IMG/VR virus record: IMGVR_UViG_3300046557_000265
Span: 1 to 23,010 of that record
Length of the DNA stretch: 23,010 nt
Strand: one strand, 5' to 3'
Source of the DNA: a virus
Below the pieces are notes generated by a model, which was given only the letters and a program-made list of their open reading frames with translations, made no database searches and was not told where the DNA came from. Shown piece after piece: positions 1 to 8,452 of this stretch. Within the stretch, counting starts at the first letter, position 1. The number at the start of each line of letters is the position of its first letter. A program made the translations under genes and the position numbers.

Positions 1-2
1 TA

Positions 3-1418
3 TTCAACCCAACTTACTTTAAAGCGATGATTCAAACAAAGTCGCTTTACCTCGGAATTCTCAAAGGCACGGAATACGCCGTCTGGGACCCACAGGCCAA
101 AGATTTCATAAAATCCAACCTCCTCGACGGGGAGACTGGTTTCAGTTTCTTTATCAGTCACTTCAAAGAATTGCAGCCGACTCTGTCCGAGAGCTACAAG
201 CGTAAACAAAAGGTTGAGCTGGTCCAACGATTCAAGCCTATTGCATTGGCTGCCAAGGTACTGGTTCCTCCTGCCGGTCTGCGGGACATCGAGTTCCAGC
301 CGGACGGTACTACTGTTGAACCAGAGATAACCGACTTCTATCGCAAACTTTTGTTCCGCACTCGTGTGGTGTCACTGGGCAGTAAGGAAGATGGTGATAA
401 CCCACTGTATGACACAGTGCGCTGGGGTCTCCAGAGTTCCTACAACGATATTGACCAATACATCTTTGATCTGATGGACGGTAAGTCGGGTCTGTTCCAG
501 CGGCGGGTTTCTACTCGTGGCGTGGTATCGGGTACCCGTAACGTTATTACCGCTCGTAAGGTCTCCAGAGAGCACTTGCACAAAGGGAATGGGGTCAACC
601 CCAACTCGGTGGACATGGGCCTCTATCAAGCGCTGCTGAACTTTCAGTACGTTTGCATTCACGCACTGCTCACCAAGTACCTGGGTACCATCTTTAGCCC
701 AGGATCCCAAAACGTCAAGTTAGTCAATACCAAGACACTGGAGTATGAATATGTTGAGGTCGCAGCAGCCGTTGTCGAAAAGTGGTCAACTGCCACAGGC
801 ATCTCCAAACTCTTCAACGGTTTCGGAAATGCTCGACTCCGCTCCAAACCCATCATCCTTTCTGGGCACTATCTGGCGCTGGTGTACGACGACGGTCATG
901 ATGTTTGTGTCCTGAGTGACATCAACGATCTGCCAGCAGGTAAGGATCGTAAACTGGTGACTCCAATCACCTACATGCAGCTTTACTACCTCTCTTGCCA
1001 CAAGACGATCGGTGATCAGGTCTCCCAGCAGACACGTTACCCGGTAATTGGCATTGGTTCTATCTTCCCTGCCAAGGTTAACCTCCTGAGCATTGAAGGG
1101 GCCAAGCCTCGGGTCATTCGTGATACTGAGTGGGAAGTGCTTGAAGAATGCATGCGCTATCCGCACAACATTGAAAAGCCAGACTACTTTGATGCCATGT
1201 CAGTAGACCCAAGTCGTGAAGCCGGTCTCGACTCCGACCACGATGGTGACATGCTCAATAGTAACAGTGTGTGCGCTGAAGACAGTAAGGCTCAGGTTAA
1301 CGATCTGTTTGGTAAGCGCGAGTATTACATCAGCGGTAGCAATCGGTTCCTTTACGACCCTGTTAACGAACCCATTTTGTTTATGCTCAAAGCCGCCACC
1401 AGCGGTATGGAGAAATAA
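3..1418 (+). CDS. Phage RNA polymerase beta'-like subunit, N-terminal fragment (5' end outside window)
   Basis: This is the catalytic N-terminal part of a split beta' subunit, which holds the active-site Mg ion. Residues here count from the ATG at 27. VLVPPAGLRD (about 79-88) matches the beta' 'LPVPPxxLRP' segment. GLFQRRVSTRGVVSGTRNVI (155-174) matches '[20 protein letters not shown]'. RYPVIGIGSIFP (337-348) sits where beta' has 'RAPTLHRLG'. SDHDGDM (403-409) is the NADFDGD metal loop with all three Asp (404, 406, 408) kept. It stops soon after that loop, as in phiKZ-type split polymerases, so the beta' C-terminal half must be encoded elsewhere. The frame is open back to base 3 with no stop and the ATG at 27 has no good ribosome-binding site, so I treat the gene as entering from upstream. 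Closest in kind to phiKZ gp180, from memory; whether it is the virion or non-virion enzyme is inferred. Confidence 0.85.
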   Translation, partial: FNPTYFKAMIQTKSLYLGILKGTEYAVWDPQAKDFIKSNLLDGETGFSFFISHFKELQPTLSESYKRKQKVELVQRFKPIALAAKVLVPPAGLRDIEFQPDGTTVEPEITDFYRKLLFRTRVVSLGSKEDGDNPLYDTVRWGLQSSYNDIDQYIFDLMDGKSGLFQRRVSTRGVVSGTRNVITARKVSREHLHKGNGVNPNSVDMGLYQALLNFQYVCIHALLTKYLGTIFSPGSQNVKLVNTKTLEYEYVEVAAAVVEKWSTATGISKLFNGFGNARLRSKPIILSGHYLALVYDDGHDVCVLSDINDLPAGKDRKLVTPITYMQLYYLSCHKTIGDQVSQQTRYPVIGIGSIFPAKVNLLSIEGAKPRVIRDTEWEVLEECMRYPHNIEKPDYFDAMSVDPSREAGLDSDHDGDMLNSNSVCAEDSKAQVNDLFGKREYYISGSNRFLYDPVNEPILFMLKAATSGMEK

Positions 1419-1422
1419 AGGT

Positions 1423-4400
1423 ATGAATATCCCATCGGCGAACACGCTGAGTCCCCTAGACGCTGTGACGGGGGATGAAGCGCTCTATCCTCAGTTCTAC
1501 CGCGCCTTTGTACAGCGTAAGCGTCAAGAGTTGATCGCCCCTGTCTTTATCGGGATTGGCGAGATCATCTTGCCACGTTCTTCGTTGGTTCACTTCTTCC
1601 CAAACAACCCACAAGAGATCGGTCCTTCTATTTCTGAAGCCTTTATCAGCAACTACCCTGATGAAGTGTTTATCGAGTTTCCGGCCAAGTACACCCCGGT
1701 GATTGGTAGTGGTCGTGCTGTACAGATTGAACCTCGTAAAGTTATCCTGGGTTATCGCGGTTCGCACTACAAGTACAACTGGACCAAGGATATCAACACG
1801 GTCTACAACAAGGACAAGGTTCTGATTGTTAAGAGCTACGGTCTTGCCGATATGCTCTGGCATCCACGGGCTTCTCTGTTCATCAACTTCGAGCGGTTCT
1901 ACAACCACTTCAACCTGTTGATGGACGGTGTTAACGAAGAAGCTGAACGTGGTAAACGCCGCAAGCAGTTCCACCGCATTGACCTGCCGCTGCACATGCC
2001 GTCATTTACCGAACTGATGGTCGACTACGATCATTACGTTGAAAGCTTCCGTGACGGCAAGCCGCTGGCCAGCAACAAGACTGTACGGACCACCAAGCAG
2101 GAAAGTTCCTACTGGTTGATGGACTGGATGGCTTTGCTGTTCGGTGATTACGAATACAGTCTGCTGAATAAGCTTTCTGATAAAGCGATCGAAGATTTCC
2201 ACCTGATCTTTGTGTTTAACAGTCGTGCACTGGTGATTCACCTGGGTACACTGAAAGGGTGGTTGGATGCAGAAATGGATCCGAAAGCAAAGCCCAAGGA
2301 TGGAGACTCGCCGAAGAGTGAGCGTGAAAAACACGGTAAACGTTTGAACGCGTCTAAACGTGTTTACCTGGCCTTGCTTAATCTTACCCGGGGTGGTGTC
2401 TCGGAAGAGGAAGTGGTAAAAGAGGAAAAGGAAGATGGAAGAGGAGAAGAAGCAGAGACGGCTGGGCGCCTGGATGCAGAGGCGTCGCGAGCTGAGAAAG
2501 GGAAAGGTAAAACATCCGGTGGATCCGGAGAAGGAACGCTTCCTCGCAAAAATGACAGTGGGCGAACTACTGGTCATCCTGATCCTCTCCGTGATGCTTT
2601 CGGTGGTAGTCAAGGAGCTGACGACGGAAGTGATGAAGGGACCGGACAAGAGGGAGACGGAACAAATCCTGAAAGCACTGAAGACTGGACATCACATGTA
2701 GATGATCGTCTGCTCGAACAGGATAAAGTGGTTGGCGAAGTCTCCATCAAGAAGGACCCGTTCACCTCGTTTGAAAGTGGGGTATCCGCAGCACTGGAAG
2801 AGAAGGCTCGTGAAGGCAGTCTGTCTGTTGCAGAACAGCAGTTCTTCATGCGCAAGGCTACTCAGGTTTATCACATTGAAATGGAAAACGGTCAGAGTCT
2901 GGCTGAATACATGGAGATCAAACCAGAGGAGCTGAAGTCACTTCTCAGCGACGCAAAGATCGAAGGTAACTTCCCCACGATTCTCGATCAATCGATGCTC
3001 CAGAGCCGTGCCAAGGTCTTGAAGCAGGGTTATGTGGACAAGTTCCTGTATAAGGACATCGCTCGCATGGCGGTGGGTATCCAGAACGCAGGTTTTGCGT
3101 TGAACGACTACAAGCATGAAGAGATTCATGGTGTAGAGGGTTCCTACGACGTCATGACAATGCAAGTCCATCACGTTGATGGGGAGCAGTCGACTCACCA
3201 GGTTCGTTTCCCTAAGGTGAATAAAGACGGCTCCTTCACTGTTGATGGGGTTAAGTCTCACCTGCAACTGCAACGCATGGAACTGCCGATCCGCAAGATC
3301 GATGCAAGCACTGTACTGCTGACCTCTCACTATGACCGCCAGTTGATGGTGACCCGTAGCAAGAAGGTGGTGGATGACTTGGGTGTGTGGCTGAAGAAAC
3401 AGATCCTGCTGCGTGCTATGGCTGACAAGGATATCACGTTAAGCCGTGGTAATGGTCGTAACCGTGACTATACCGGTCCGCGGATCTACACTATCCTGGC
3501 CAGTCGCTTCCAGTGGATCAACGTGGGTGGTTACCTGCTGGACTTCCGCATCGAGAAGTTGTTGGAAGAACATCCTGAGTTCAAGAAGTTTACCAAACCT
3601 GACATGTTCCTGGTAGGCGTCAAGAACAAGAAACCAATCACGATCGACAGCTACGGCAACCTCTACCTGGATGGTGTTGAGTTTAATACCTTTGAAGGGT
3701 TGATGGGGATCAACTTCAGCAAAGCACCTAATGAACATGCCGTGATCAACATCAGCGGCTTTCAGTTTCCACTGGGTGTAGTCCTGTGTTACTACTTCGG
3801 GATTGATGACCTGCTGAAGATCATTAAGGCAACGACCCGCAGTGTGCCGATGGGGACGCGTCCTAAGTTGGCTGACGACGAGTACGCCATCCAGTTCAAC
3901 GACGAGTATCTGATCTTCAACCGTCGTGAGAAACTGACCACCCTGATCTTTGGTGGTATGCCTAAGTTGAACAACATCAGTAACTTCAGCCGGAGTGACC
4001 TGAACAACAAAGGTATCTGGGGTCCGTTGATGGGGGATCCAAAGGTTCGTCCTTCGCAGTTCCTGGAGATGAACCTGCTGTACAAAATGTTTATTGACGC
4101 GATCACCAAAGATCAGTTGAAACGCATGGGTTACAGTGAGTCCTTTCATTACCTGCTGATTGACGCAGCCAAGCTGCTGGAAACCGACTACACCCCTCAC
4201 GAGGTGGAATTGGAAGAGCAGCGTTTCGTGGGCTACGAGCGTTTCGCTGGTCATTACTACAAGATCATGGTAGGGGCTGCACGTCAGTACTTCAACAAAG
4301 GTAAAGGTCGTAAGCAGAAGCTTGAGATCAACCCTGAAGCAGTGATCATGAGTATCCTCAAGGATACCTCGGTTAACCGAGTGGAGGAAGTGAACCCTAT

Positions 4401-5793
4401 CCACCAGTTGAAGGATCAGGAAGAGCTGACCTTTGGTGGTACTGGTGGACGTAGCGAGATCACGGTGGTTAAGCGGGCTCGCGTTCAGCTTAAGAGCTAT
4501 CGTGGCAAGATCTCCGAGGCTAACAAGGACAGTGGTAAAGTGGGCTTCGTAACCTACACCACCTCTGACCCTCAGATCCTCGACTACCGCGGCAACATTG
4601 ACACCAAGAGTAAGCCGTCTGCTACCTCGTTGTATTCTGTAACAGGCAACCTGGCATTTGGTATGAACAAGGACGATACCAAACGGGGGATGTTTACCTC
4701 GACTCAGGCGTCTCAAGCGGTCAGTGCTGAAAACTACACCATGCCGATCACTCGTACAGGTTATGACAACGTCATTGCTCAACGGACTTCCGAACTCTAC
4801 AGCAAGGTGGCTAAAGAGGACGGCAAGGTAACGGCAGTCGAAGAGGACTATCTGGAAATCACCTATAACGACGGTACTGCTGAAAAGTATCCGTTGGGGT
4901 TGGTTATTGGTGAAGCCAGCGGCGAATACCATCGTCACACCCGCGTTACCGATATGAAAGTCGGCGACAAGTTTACCAAGGGTGAAGTACTGGGCTGGGA
5001 CAAGCAGTGGTTTGCTCGTGACCCGTTCTGCCCAGGACAAGTGGTTTGGCTTAACGGCAAACAAGTTCGCATTGCGTTGGTAGAAGACCAGGATACCTAC
5101 GAGGACTCCATCGCGGTTTCGAAAGAGATCATGGAGGAATCGATTACCCCGTTTCTGACGAAGAATACCTTCGCTGTAGACGTGGATAAGGTTGTGACCT
5201 TTAAGGTTAAACAAGGTGACCAAATCGACTACGACGCGATTTTATGCGAAATTGAAGAGAGCCACCTGGCAGGGGCTGGAGACACGAATACTCAAGTCGG
5301 GGATATCAACCGTCTGGGTATCAAACAGATTCGCTCCAAGTACCACGGCCAGGTCGTTAAGATCGACGTGATGTACAACTCACCTGTGGAAAAGATGTCG
5401 GACAGTGTGCGTAAACTGGTCGCTACCTCGGACAAAGAACGCAAGCGTATGTCTTCGATTGATGGCAGTGTTGCAACAGGTAGCGTGAGTAACAACCTCA
5501 ACGTGAGTAAGCCTGTATTGTCACCAGGGAAGATATTGTTTACCGTCTACGTCGAATCCATGGATGGTTCTACCACCTCGGACAAATACGTAATTGCCAA
5601 CCAGATGAAAGGTACCGTCAACGGTGTGATGAAGAAGCCGTTGATGACTCAAGACGGTCGTGTGGTAGACGTCAAGTGTAGCTTTAAAGGCGGCTTTAAC
5701 CGCATGGTACTGAGCTTTAGGGATCGACTGGGCACAAGTGAATTGTCGGTTGGGGTTACCAAACAGGCTATTGCCATTTACAGGGGTAAGTAA
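1423..5793 (+). CDS. Phage RNA polymerase beta-like subunit with a long N-terminal extension
   Basis: 1456 aa from the ATG at 1423, four bases after the beta' fragment stops; longer in-frame upstream starts would overlap that gene. Residues 1-326 match no RNAP region I know. Residues 327-426 are a Glu/Gly/Ser/Asp-rich low-complexity linker. Beta-like sequence follows: VRFPKVNKDGSFTVDG near 594, with the 'LPIRKI' and 'VLLTSHY' strands after it; FGGTGGRSEI near 1003-1012, equivalent to 'LGPGGLTR'; EDQDTYEDSIAVS near 1221-1233, equivalent to 'EGYNFEDSILIS'. At 1393-1403 NQMKGTVNGVM stands where bacterial beta has 'MAGRHGNKGVI', so that conserved basic motif is lost. It ends before the beta C-terminal clamp region, implying a separate C-terminal polypeptide, as with phiKZ gp178 plus gp149. 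Adjacency to late and virion genes favours the virion polymerase. The beta assignment is firm, the virion assignment less so. Confidence 0.85.
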   Translation: MNIPSANTLSPLDAVTGDEALYPQFYRAFVQRKRQELIAPVFIGIGEIILPRSSLVHFFPNNPQEIGPSISEAFISNYPDEVFIEFPAKYTPVIGSGRAVQIEPRKVILGYRGSHYKYNWTKDINTVYNKDKVLIVKSYGLADMLWHPRASLFINFERFYNHFNLLMDGVNEEAERGKRRKQFHRIDLPLHMPSFTELMVDYDHYVESFRDGKPLASNKTVRTTKQESSYWLMDWMALLFGDYEYSLLNKLSDKAIEDFHLIFVFNSRALVIHLGTLKGWLDAEMDPKAKPKDGDSPKSEREKHGKRLNASKRVYLALLNLTRGGVSEEEVVKEEKEDGRGEEAETAGRLDAEASRAEKGKGKTSGGSGEGTLPRKNDSGRTTGHPDPLRDAFGGSQGADDGSDEGTGQEGDGTNPESTEDWTSHVDDRLLEQDKVVGEVSIKKDPFTSFESGVSAALEEKAREGSLSVAEQQFFMRKATQVYHIEMENGQSLAEYMEIKPEELKSLLSDAKIEGNFPTILDQSMLQSRAKVLKQGYVDKFLYKDIARMAVGIQNAGFALNDYKHEEIHGVEGSYDVMTMQVHHVDGEQSTHQVRFPKVNKDGSFTVDGVKSHLQLQRMELPIRKIDASTVLLTSHYDRQLMVTRSKKVVDDLGVWLKKQILLRAMADKDITLSRGNGRNRDYTGPRIYTILASRFQWINVGGYLLDFRIEKLLEEHPEFKKFTKPDMFLVGVKNKKPITIDSYGNLYLDGVEFNTFEGLMGINFSKAPNEHAVINISGFQFPLGVVLCYYFGIDDLLKIIKATTRSVPMGTRPKLADDEYAIQFNDEYLIFNRREKLTTLIFGGMPKLNNISNFSRSDLNNKGIWGPLMGDPKVRPSQFLEMNLLYKMFIDAITKDQLKRMGYSESFHYLLIDAAKLLETDYTPHEVELEEQRFVGYERFAGHYYKIMVGAARQYFNKGKGRKQKLEINPEAVIMSILKDTSVNRVEEVNPIHQLKDQEELTFGGTGGRSEITVVKRARVQLKSYRGKISEANKDSGKVGFVTYTTSDPQILDYRGNIDTKSKPSATSLYSVTGNLAFGMNKDDTKRGMFTSTQASQAVSAENYTMPITRTGYDNVIAQRTSELYSKVAKEDGKVTAVEEDYLEITYNDGTAEKYPLGLVIGEASGEYHRHTRVTDMKVGDKFTKGEVLGWDKQWFARDPFCPGQVVWLNGKQVRIALVEDQDTYEDSIAVSKEIMEESITPFLTKNTFAVDVDKVVTFKVKQGDQIDYDAILCEIEESHLAGAGDTNTQVGDINRLGIKQIRSKYHGQVVKIDVMYNSPVEKMSDSVRKLVATSDKERKRMSSIDGSVATGSVSNNLNVSKPVLSPGKILFTVYVESMDGSTTSDKYVIANQMKGTVNGVMKKPLMTQDGRVVDVKCSFKGGFNRMVLSFRDRLGTSELSVGVTKQAIAIYRGK
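2435..2701 (+). CDS. Small basic single-span membrane protein, nested out of frame in the RNAP beta gene
   Basis: This 88-codon frame lies wholly inside the beta gene, one base ahead of it in phase, exactly under the low-complexity linker. An in-frame TAA sits at 2417 and the ATG at 2435 follows a purine-rich AGAGGAAAAGGAAG, so a start with a ribosome-binding site is present. Residues 1-39 are strongly basic (RRRELRKGK and similar), about 45-59 are a hydrophobic segment (LLVILILSVMLSVVV), and 60-88 form a charged tail. Codons such as ctg, atc, gtc, ggc and cgc look more like the neighbouring genes than the gga/aga/cga-rich codons of the beta frame across the same bases. Predicted: one membrane span, basic N-terminus in the cytoplasm. 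A holin or other membrane-lesion role is only a guess from size and the endolysin gene 3 kb downstream. It could also be a chance frame in a purine-rich linker. Confidence 0.5.
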   Translation: MEEEKKQRRLGAWMQRRRELRKGKVKHPVDPEKERFLAKMTVGELLVILILSVMLSVVVKELTTEVMKGPDKRETEQILKALKTGHHM

Positions 5794-5795
5794 AG

Positions 5796-6722
5796 ATGAT
5801 CTTCCAGACAGTCAACGGAGTTAAAGACATTCAGGTGGTCCTCGGTGAGGCCCAGGTCTACTCCGGCGCTATTGACGGTGTCTGGGGTAATGGAAGTCGG
5901 GATGGGGTCCTGAAGATGTTTCAGGACTACCACCTGTTCCTCAACGGGGGGCGCTCTGTGCCCCTGCCTGTTGCCTCAGGAGCTGGCTACGATGTTGCAG
6001 TACAAGCGGTTAAAGATATCCAGAGCAACTTGAAACTGGTTGGTCTTTATACCCGCGCAGTGGATGGCATTCCAGGTAACGGTAGCCTGGCTGGTTTGCG
6101 TCAGGTGTTGTTCAGCTATTCCACGCGCAACAAGCTTCCGTTCTACGACCTCGGTTGGAGTACGCGAGTTCCAGCGGCTTTCAGCATGAAGGTTCGCGAC
6201 TGGTGCAGCAAACAAAACATGTTCTCGGGTGCAGCCTCTGCATTGATGGCCTGCATGTGCTTTGAATCAGGTGGTACCTTCCGTCCTGATAAACAGAACA
6301 ACGGCGGTAGCAACTACTTCGGTCTGATTCAGTTCGGTACTGCGGCAGTGAGCGACCTGTCCAAGACGTACGGGTTGAATATCACCCTGGACGACGTCAA
6401 GGCCATGAGCCAACTGGATCAACTTGATCTGGTGTTCAAGTATTTCGAGATGTGGCAGAAGCGTGGCAAGGTCTACAAACGTCTCGAGGATTTCTATCTG
6501 ACGATCTTCTATCCTGCTGCGGTAGGTAAAGGTCCAGATGAAGTTCTGTTCCGCAAAGGTTCTCCTGTCCCTATCGAAGCCAAGTCTTATCTGCAAAACA
6601 GCGGGTTCGACATTGACAAGGATGGTGACATCACCGTAGGCGAGATCTGTGCTCGTCTCTACGACATGTATTACCAAGGGATGTCGGTCAAGAACCGCGT
6701 CTCCAGCCCTTCACCACTCTAA
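5796..6722 (+). CDS. Endolysin: two peptidoglycan-binding repeats plus lytic transglycosylase domain
   Basis: 308 aa, starting two bases after the beta stop with AGGGG upstream. Cleaves the glycan strands of peptidoglycan at lysis or entry. Residues 1-56 and about 64-112 are two peptidoglycan-binding repeats; compare VYSGAIDGVWGNGSRDGV with LYTRAVDGIPGNGSLAGL. Residues about 120-260 form an SLT/lysozyme-like domain. The likely catalytic Glu is E157 in CMCFESGGTF, followed by the NYFGLIQFG signature at 173-181. At 272-283 DIDKDGDITVGE is a textbook EF-hand calcium loop (D272, D274, D276, D278, E283). No signal peptide is seen, so it needs a holin or virion delivery. The architecture recalls phage EL endolysin EL188 more than the single-repeat phiKZ gp144. 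Its place beside virion genes leaves a virion-associated lysin possible. Confidence 0.9.
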   Translation: MIFQTVNGVKDIQVVLGEAQVYSGAIDGVWGNGSRDGVLKMFQDYHLFLNGGRSVPLPVASGAGYDVAVQAVKDIQSNLKLVGLYTRAVDGIPGNGSLAGLRQVLFSYSTRNKLPFYDLGWSTRVPAAFSMKVRDWCSKQNMFSGAASALMACMCFESGGTFRPDKQNNGGSNYFGLIQFGTAAVSDLSKTYGLNITLDDVKAMSQLDQLDLVFKYFEMWQKRGKVYKRLEDFYLTIFYPAAVGKGPDEVLFRKGSPVPIEAKSYLQNSGFDIDKDGDITVGEICARLYDMYYQGMSVKNRVSSPSPL

Positions 6723-6743
6723 CCCTACCAGGAGATCGGTCCG

Positions 6744-6920
6744 ATGACTGATAAAGAGCAACTCATCACCAACATCGTCACGGTCGCCAATACCGTGGAG
6801 GTCGTTAAGCGGACCCTCGCCAAAGTAGGGTTGCAATTCCTTGCCCCGCTGGGTGAATCCGTAATGGATGAAAAGATCAGCAAGGCTATCGTTGCCTGTG
6901 TACAAGGAGCGTCGAAATGA
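6744..6920 (+). CDS. Small conserved-looking phage protein (58 aa), function unknown
   Basis: This short gene fills the space between the endolysin and the 510-aa gene. The ATG at 6744 has AGGAG at 6729-6733, ten bases ahead. The product starts MTDKEQLITNIVTVANTVEV and ends IVACVQGASK. Its TGA overlaps the next gene's ATG as ATGA, a typical translationally coupled junction in this genome. The sequence is predicted alpha-helical, with no membrane span, signal peptide or recognisable motif. Coupling to the following gene suggests a structural or assembly partner, by inference only. Confidence 0.75.
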   Translation: MTDKEQLITNIVTVANTVEVVKRTLAKVGLQFLAPLGESVMDEKISKAIVACVQGASK

Positions 6921-8449
6921 TTCGCGAATCCAGTATTGCACTTGGCGAACTGATCGCCGTAGGCGGCGGTACCTTCCGTCCTGGTCCTGTGATCGCCGGA
7001 CTCAATGGTGAATCCGGTGGCGCTCTGGCCTTTACTGACAACTTCCGTCAGGAGATCATGGAAGCCAGCCAAGGCAACATGCACACCGAGGCCGTTGAAG
7101 GTGCCTCTGATCGTCTGGCCGAGATCATCCGTGACTCCCTGGGTAACATTCGTACCTACGGTGTGCCGATGGCTCGTCGGGTGTTGAAAGACACTCAGTT
7201 GCTGTATTCGCGTAAACAACTGCAAAGCCTGACCGAGCAGTTGATCGACGTGCAATACATCAACGTGGACAACGGCTTCTTCGAATCGGCGTTGTATCCG
7301 ACCGAAGTACGTGACAAGTCAATCACCTACACCGGTGTTGACCTGAAGCTCCTCAACCAACTGAAATGGCGCTGGCCTGAGCAGAAGGAAGTTCTCGATT
7401 TCATCGGGGCTACTCACGGTGACCTGATCGCCATCCTCGAAGACGATGACGAAAGTATTGGTGACGCTTGCAGCCGTATCGGTGACTTCGGTGAACTGGA
7501 GCACCTGTTCGTCAGCAAAGACGGTATCTTCGACTTCTCGCAGATCAAGTCGGTGCGTTTCGTTCTGCTGCTGAAGATGTATGTCCTGTTGACCAAGATG
7601 TACTTCAGCGAAGATCCTGCGCCTTGGCTGGTAACGGGTGAACTGTCGACCTATCGCAGTTTCGTCAGCCTGTTGTGGAACGGCATGACCCTGTACCTCA
7701 TCAAGCTGAAGTCGGTGGTAGCAGTTTACCGCCAGCGTCAACTGGTGATCGTTGCTGAGAAGTCTGCTTCGTTGACGCCTCACAGCCAGTCGCAGTACGG
7801 CGATACCCGTTTCATGCAAGCCAAGCTGAAGGTGTTCTACACTAACAGCATGCTGGACAAGATCCAATCGGCCCAAGCGGGCTTCACCGAAGCGATCATG
7901 GGTTACCACTGGGCGAACCTGACCGGTAACACGATGACCGTGACTGACTTCATCAACGATGTAGGTCGTGGCAAGGCTCACGCCAAAGCTTACTACGATC
8001 ACATCCACGAGAAGTTGTCGGTACAGTCGCGTGATCTGTTCATTAAGGGCGGCATCAAGGCGATCTTCGATTTCATCAGCGAGAGTCCTCAGCTGTTGGA
8101 ACGTACGAACATTGCCCGCGGTGCTAATCAGATGTTGATCAGCTGGGTTCAGGCGAAGTTCGCCAATGAGCTGGAGAAAGCGCATTACATCCTGGCCGAA
8201 CGTTTCAACGGCGGCGATGTGATCGAAGCCGGCGTGGGTCCTGATGATGGTGGTGATCCTCGTCTGGATACCCTGCTGGAAACCACGCTGATCCCTGCCT
8301 TCCTGCGTGCCTGTGGTGCCACTCTGACGGCTGACGTCATTGAAGCCACCTTCGTGGACACGAGCAAAGAAGACAACGTCATGGACAAGCGTGAGCGCCT
8401 GACCGTAGCGGTAGTCAACGAACTCGTGAAACGCCTGCTCGGAGCTTAA
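6917..8449 (+). CDS. Unrecognised phage protein, probable virion structural component (510 aa)
   Basis: Starts at the ATG overlapping the 58-aa gene's stop, with AAGGAG upstream. I do not recognise the family. The sequence is largely alpha-helical, with a Gly-rich start (LIAVGGGTFRPGPVIAG), a hydrophobic helix-rich stretch around 212-230 (SVRFVLLLKMYVLLTKMYF) and an acidic Gly/Asp turn near 445-455 (GVGPDDGGDPR). There is no signal peptide, and the hydrophobic segment contains Lys residues and looks like a buried helix rather than a membrane span. Codon use is strongly biased toward ctg/ctc, atc, cgt and gac, as in abundant late proteins such as the sheath. Position in the run from RNAP to prohead protease supports a virion or head-assembly role; that is inference. 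Confidence 0.85.
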   Translation: MIRESSIALGELIAVGGGTFRPGPVIAGLNGESGGALAFTDNFRQEIMEASQGNMHTEAVEGASDRLAEIIRDSLGNIRTYGVPMARRVLKDTQLLYSRKQLQSLTEQLIDVQYINVDNGFFESALYPTEVRDKSITYTGVDLKLLNQLKWRWPEQKEVLDFIGATHGDLIAILEDDDESIGDACSRIGDFGELEHLFVSKDGIFDFSQIKSVRFVLLLKMYVLLTKMYFSEDPAPWLVTGELSTYRSFVSLLWNGMTLYLIKLKSVVAVYRQRQLVIVAEKSASLTPHSQSQYGDTRFMQAKLKVFYTNSMLDKIQSAQAGFTEAIMGYHWANLTGNTMTVTDFINDVGRGKAHAKAYYDHIHEKLSVQSRDLFIKGGIKAIFDFISESPQLLERTNIARGANQMLISWVQAKFANELEKAHYILAERFNGGDVIEAGVGPDDGGDPRLDTLLETTLIPAFLRACGATLTADVIEATFVDTSKEDNVMDKRERLTVAVVNELVKRLLGA

Positions 8450-8452
8450 CCG

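Noticed and set aside
1216-1422. Upstream extension of the beta reading frame
   Set aside because: It overlaps the conserved metal-loop region of the beta' fragment in another frame. The ATG at 1423 fits the usual tight gene spacing.
2002-2649. 215-codon minus-strand open frame overlapping the beta linker
   Set aside because: Its translation is low-complexity Ser/Phe/Thr sequence from the complement of a purine-rich stretch. Unlike the plus-strand nested frame, it has no start signal.
2400-2700. Splitting beta into two genes, or an intron or intein in the linker
   Set aside because: The beta frame is open throughout, there is no start codon with a ribosome-binding site for a second piece before conserved sequence, and no intein (Cys start, His-Asn end) or group I intron features are seen.
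2702-2935. 77-codon frame following the nested membrane-protein frame
   Set aside because: It continues the same out-of-frame phase past a stop but lacks a ribosome-binding site of its own, and the beta frame regains conserved sequence here.
3439-5223. 594-codon minus-strand open frame opposite RNAP beta
   Set aside because: Same codon-bias shadow. The plus strand carries conserved RNAP motifs through the whole stretch.
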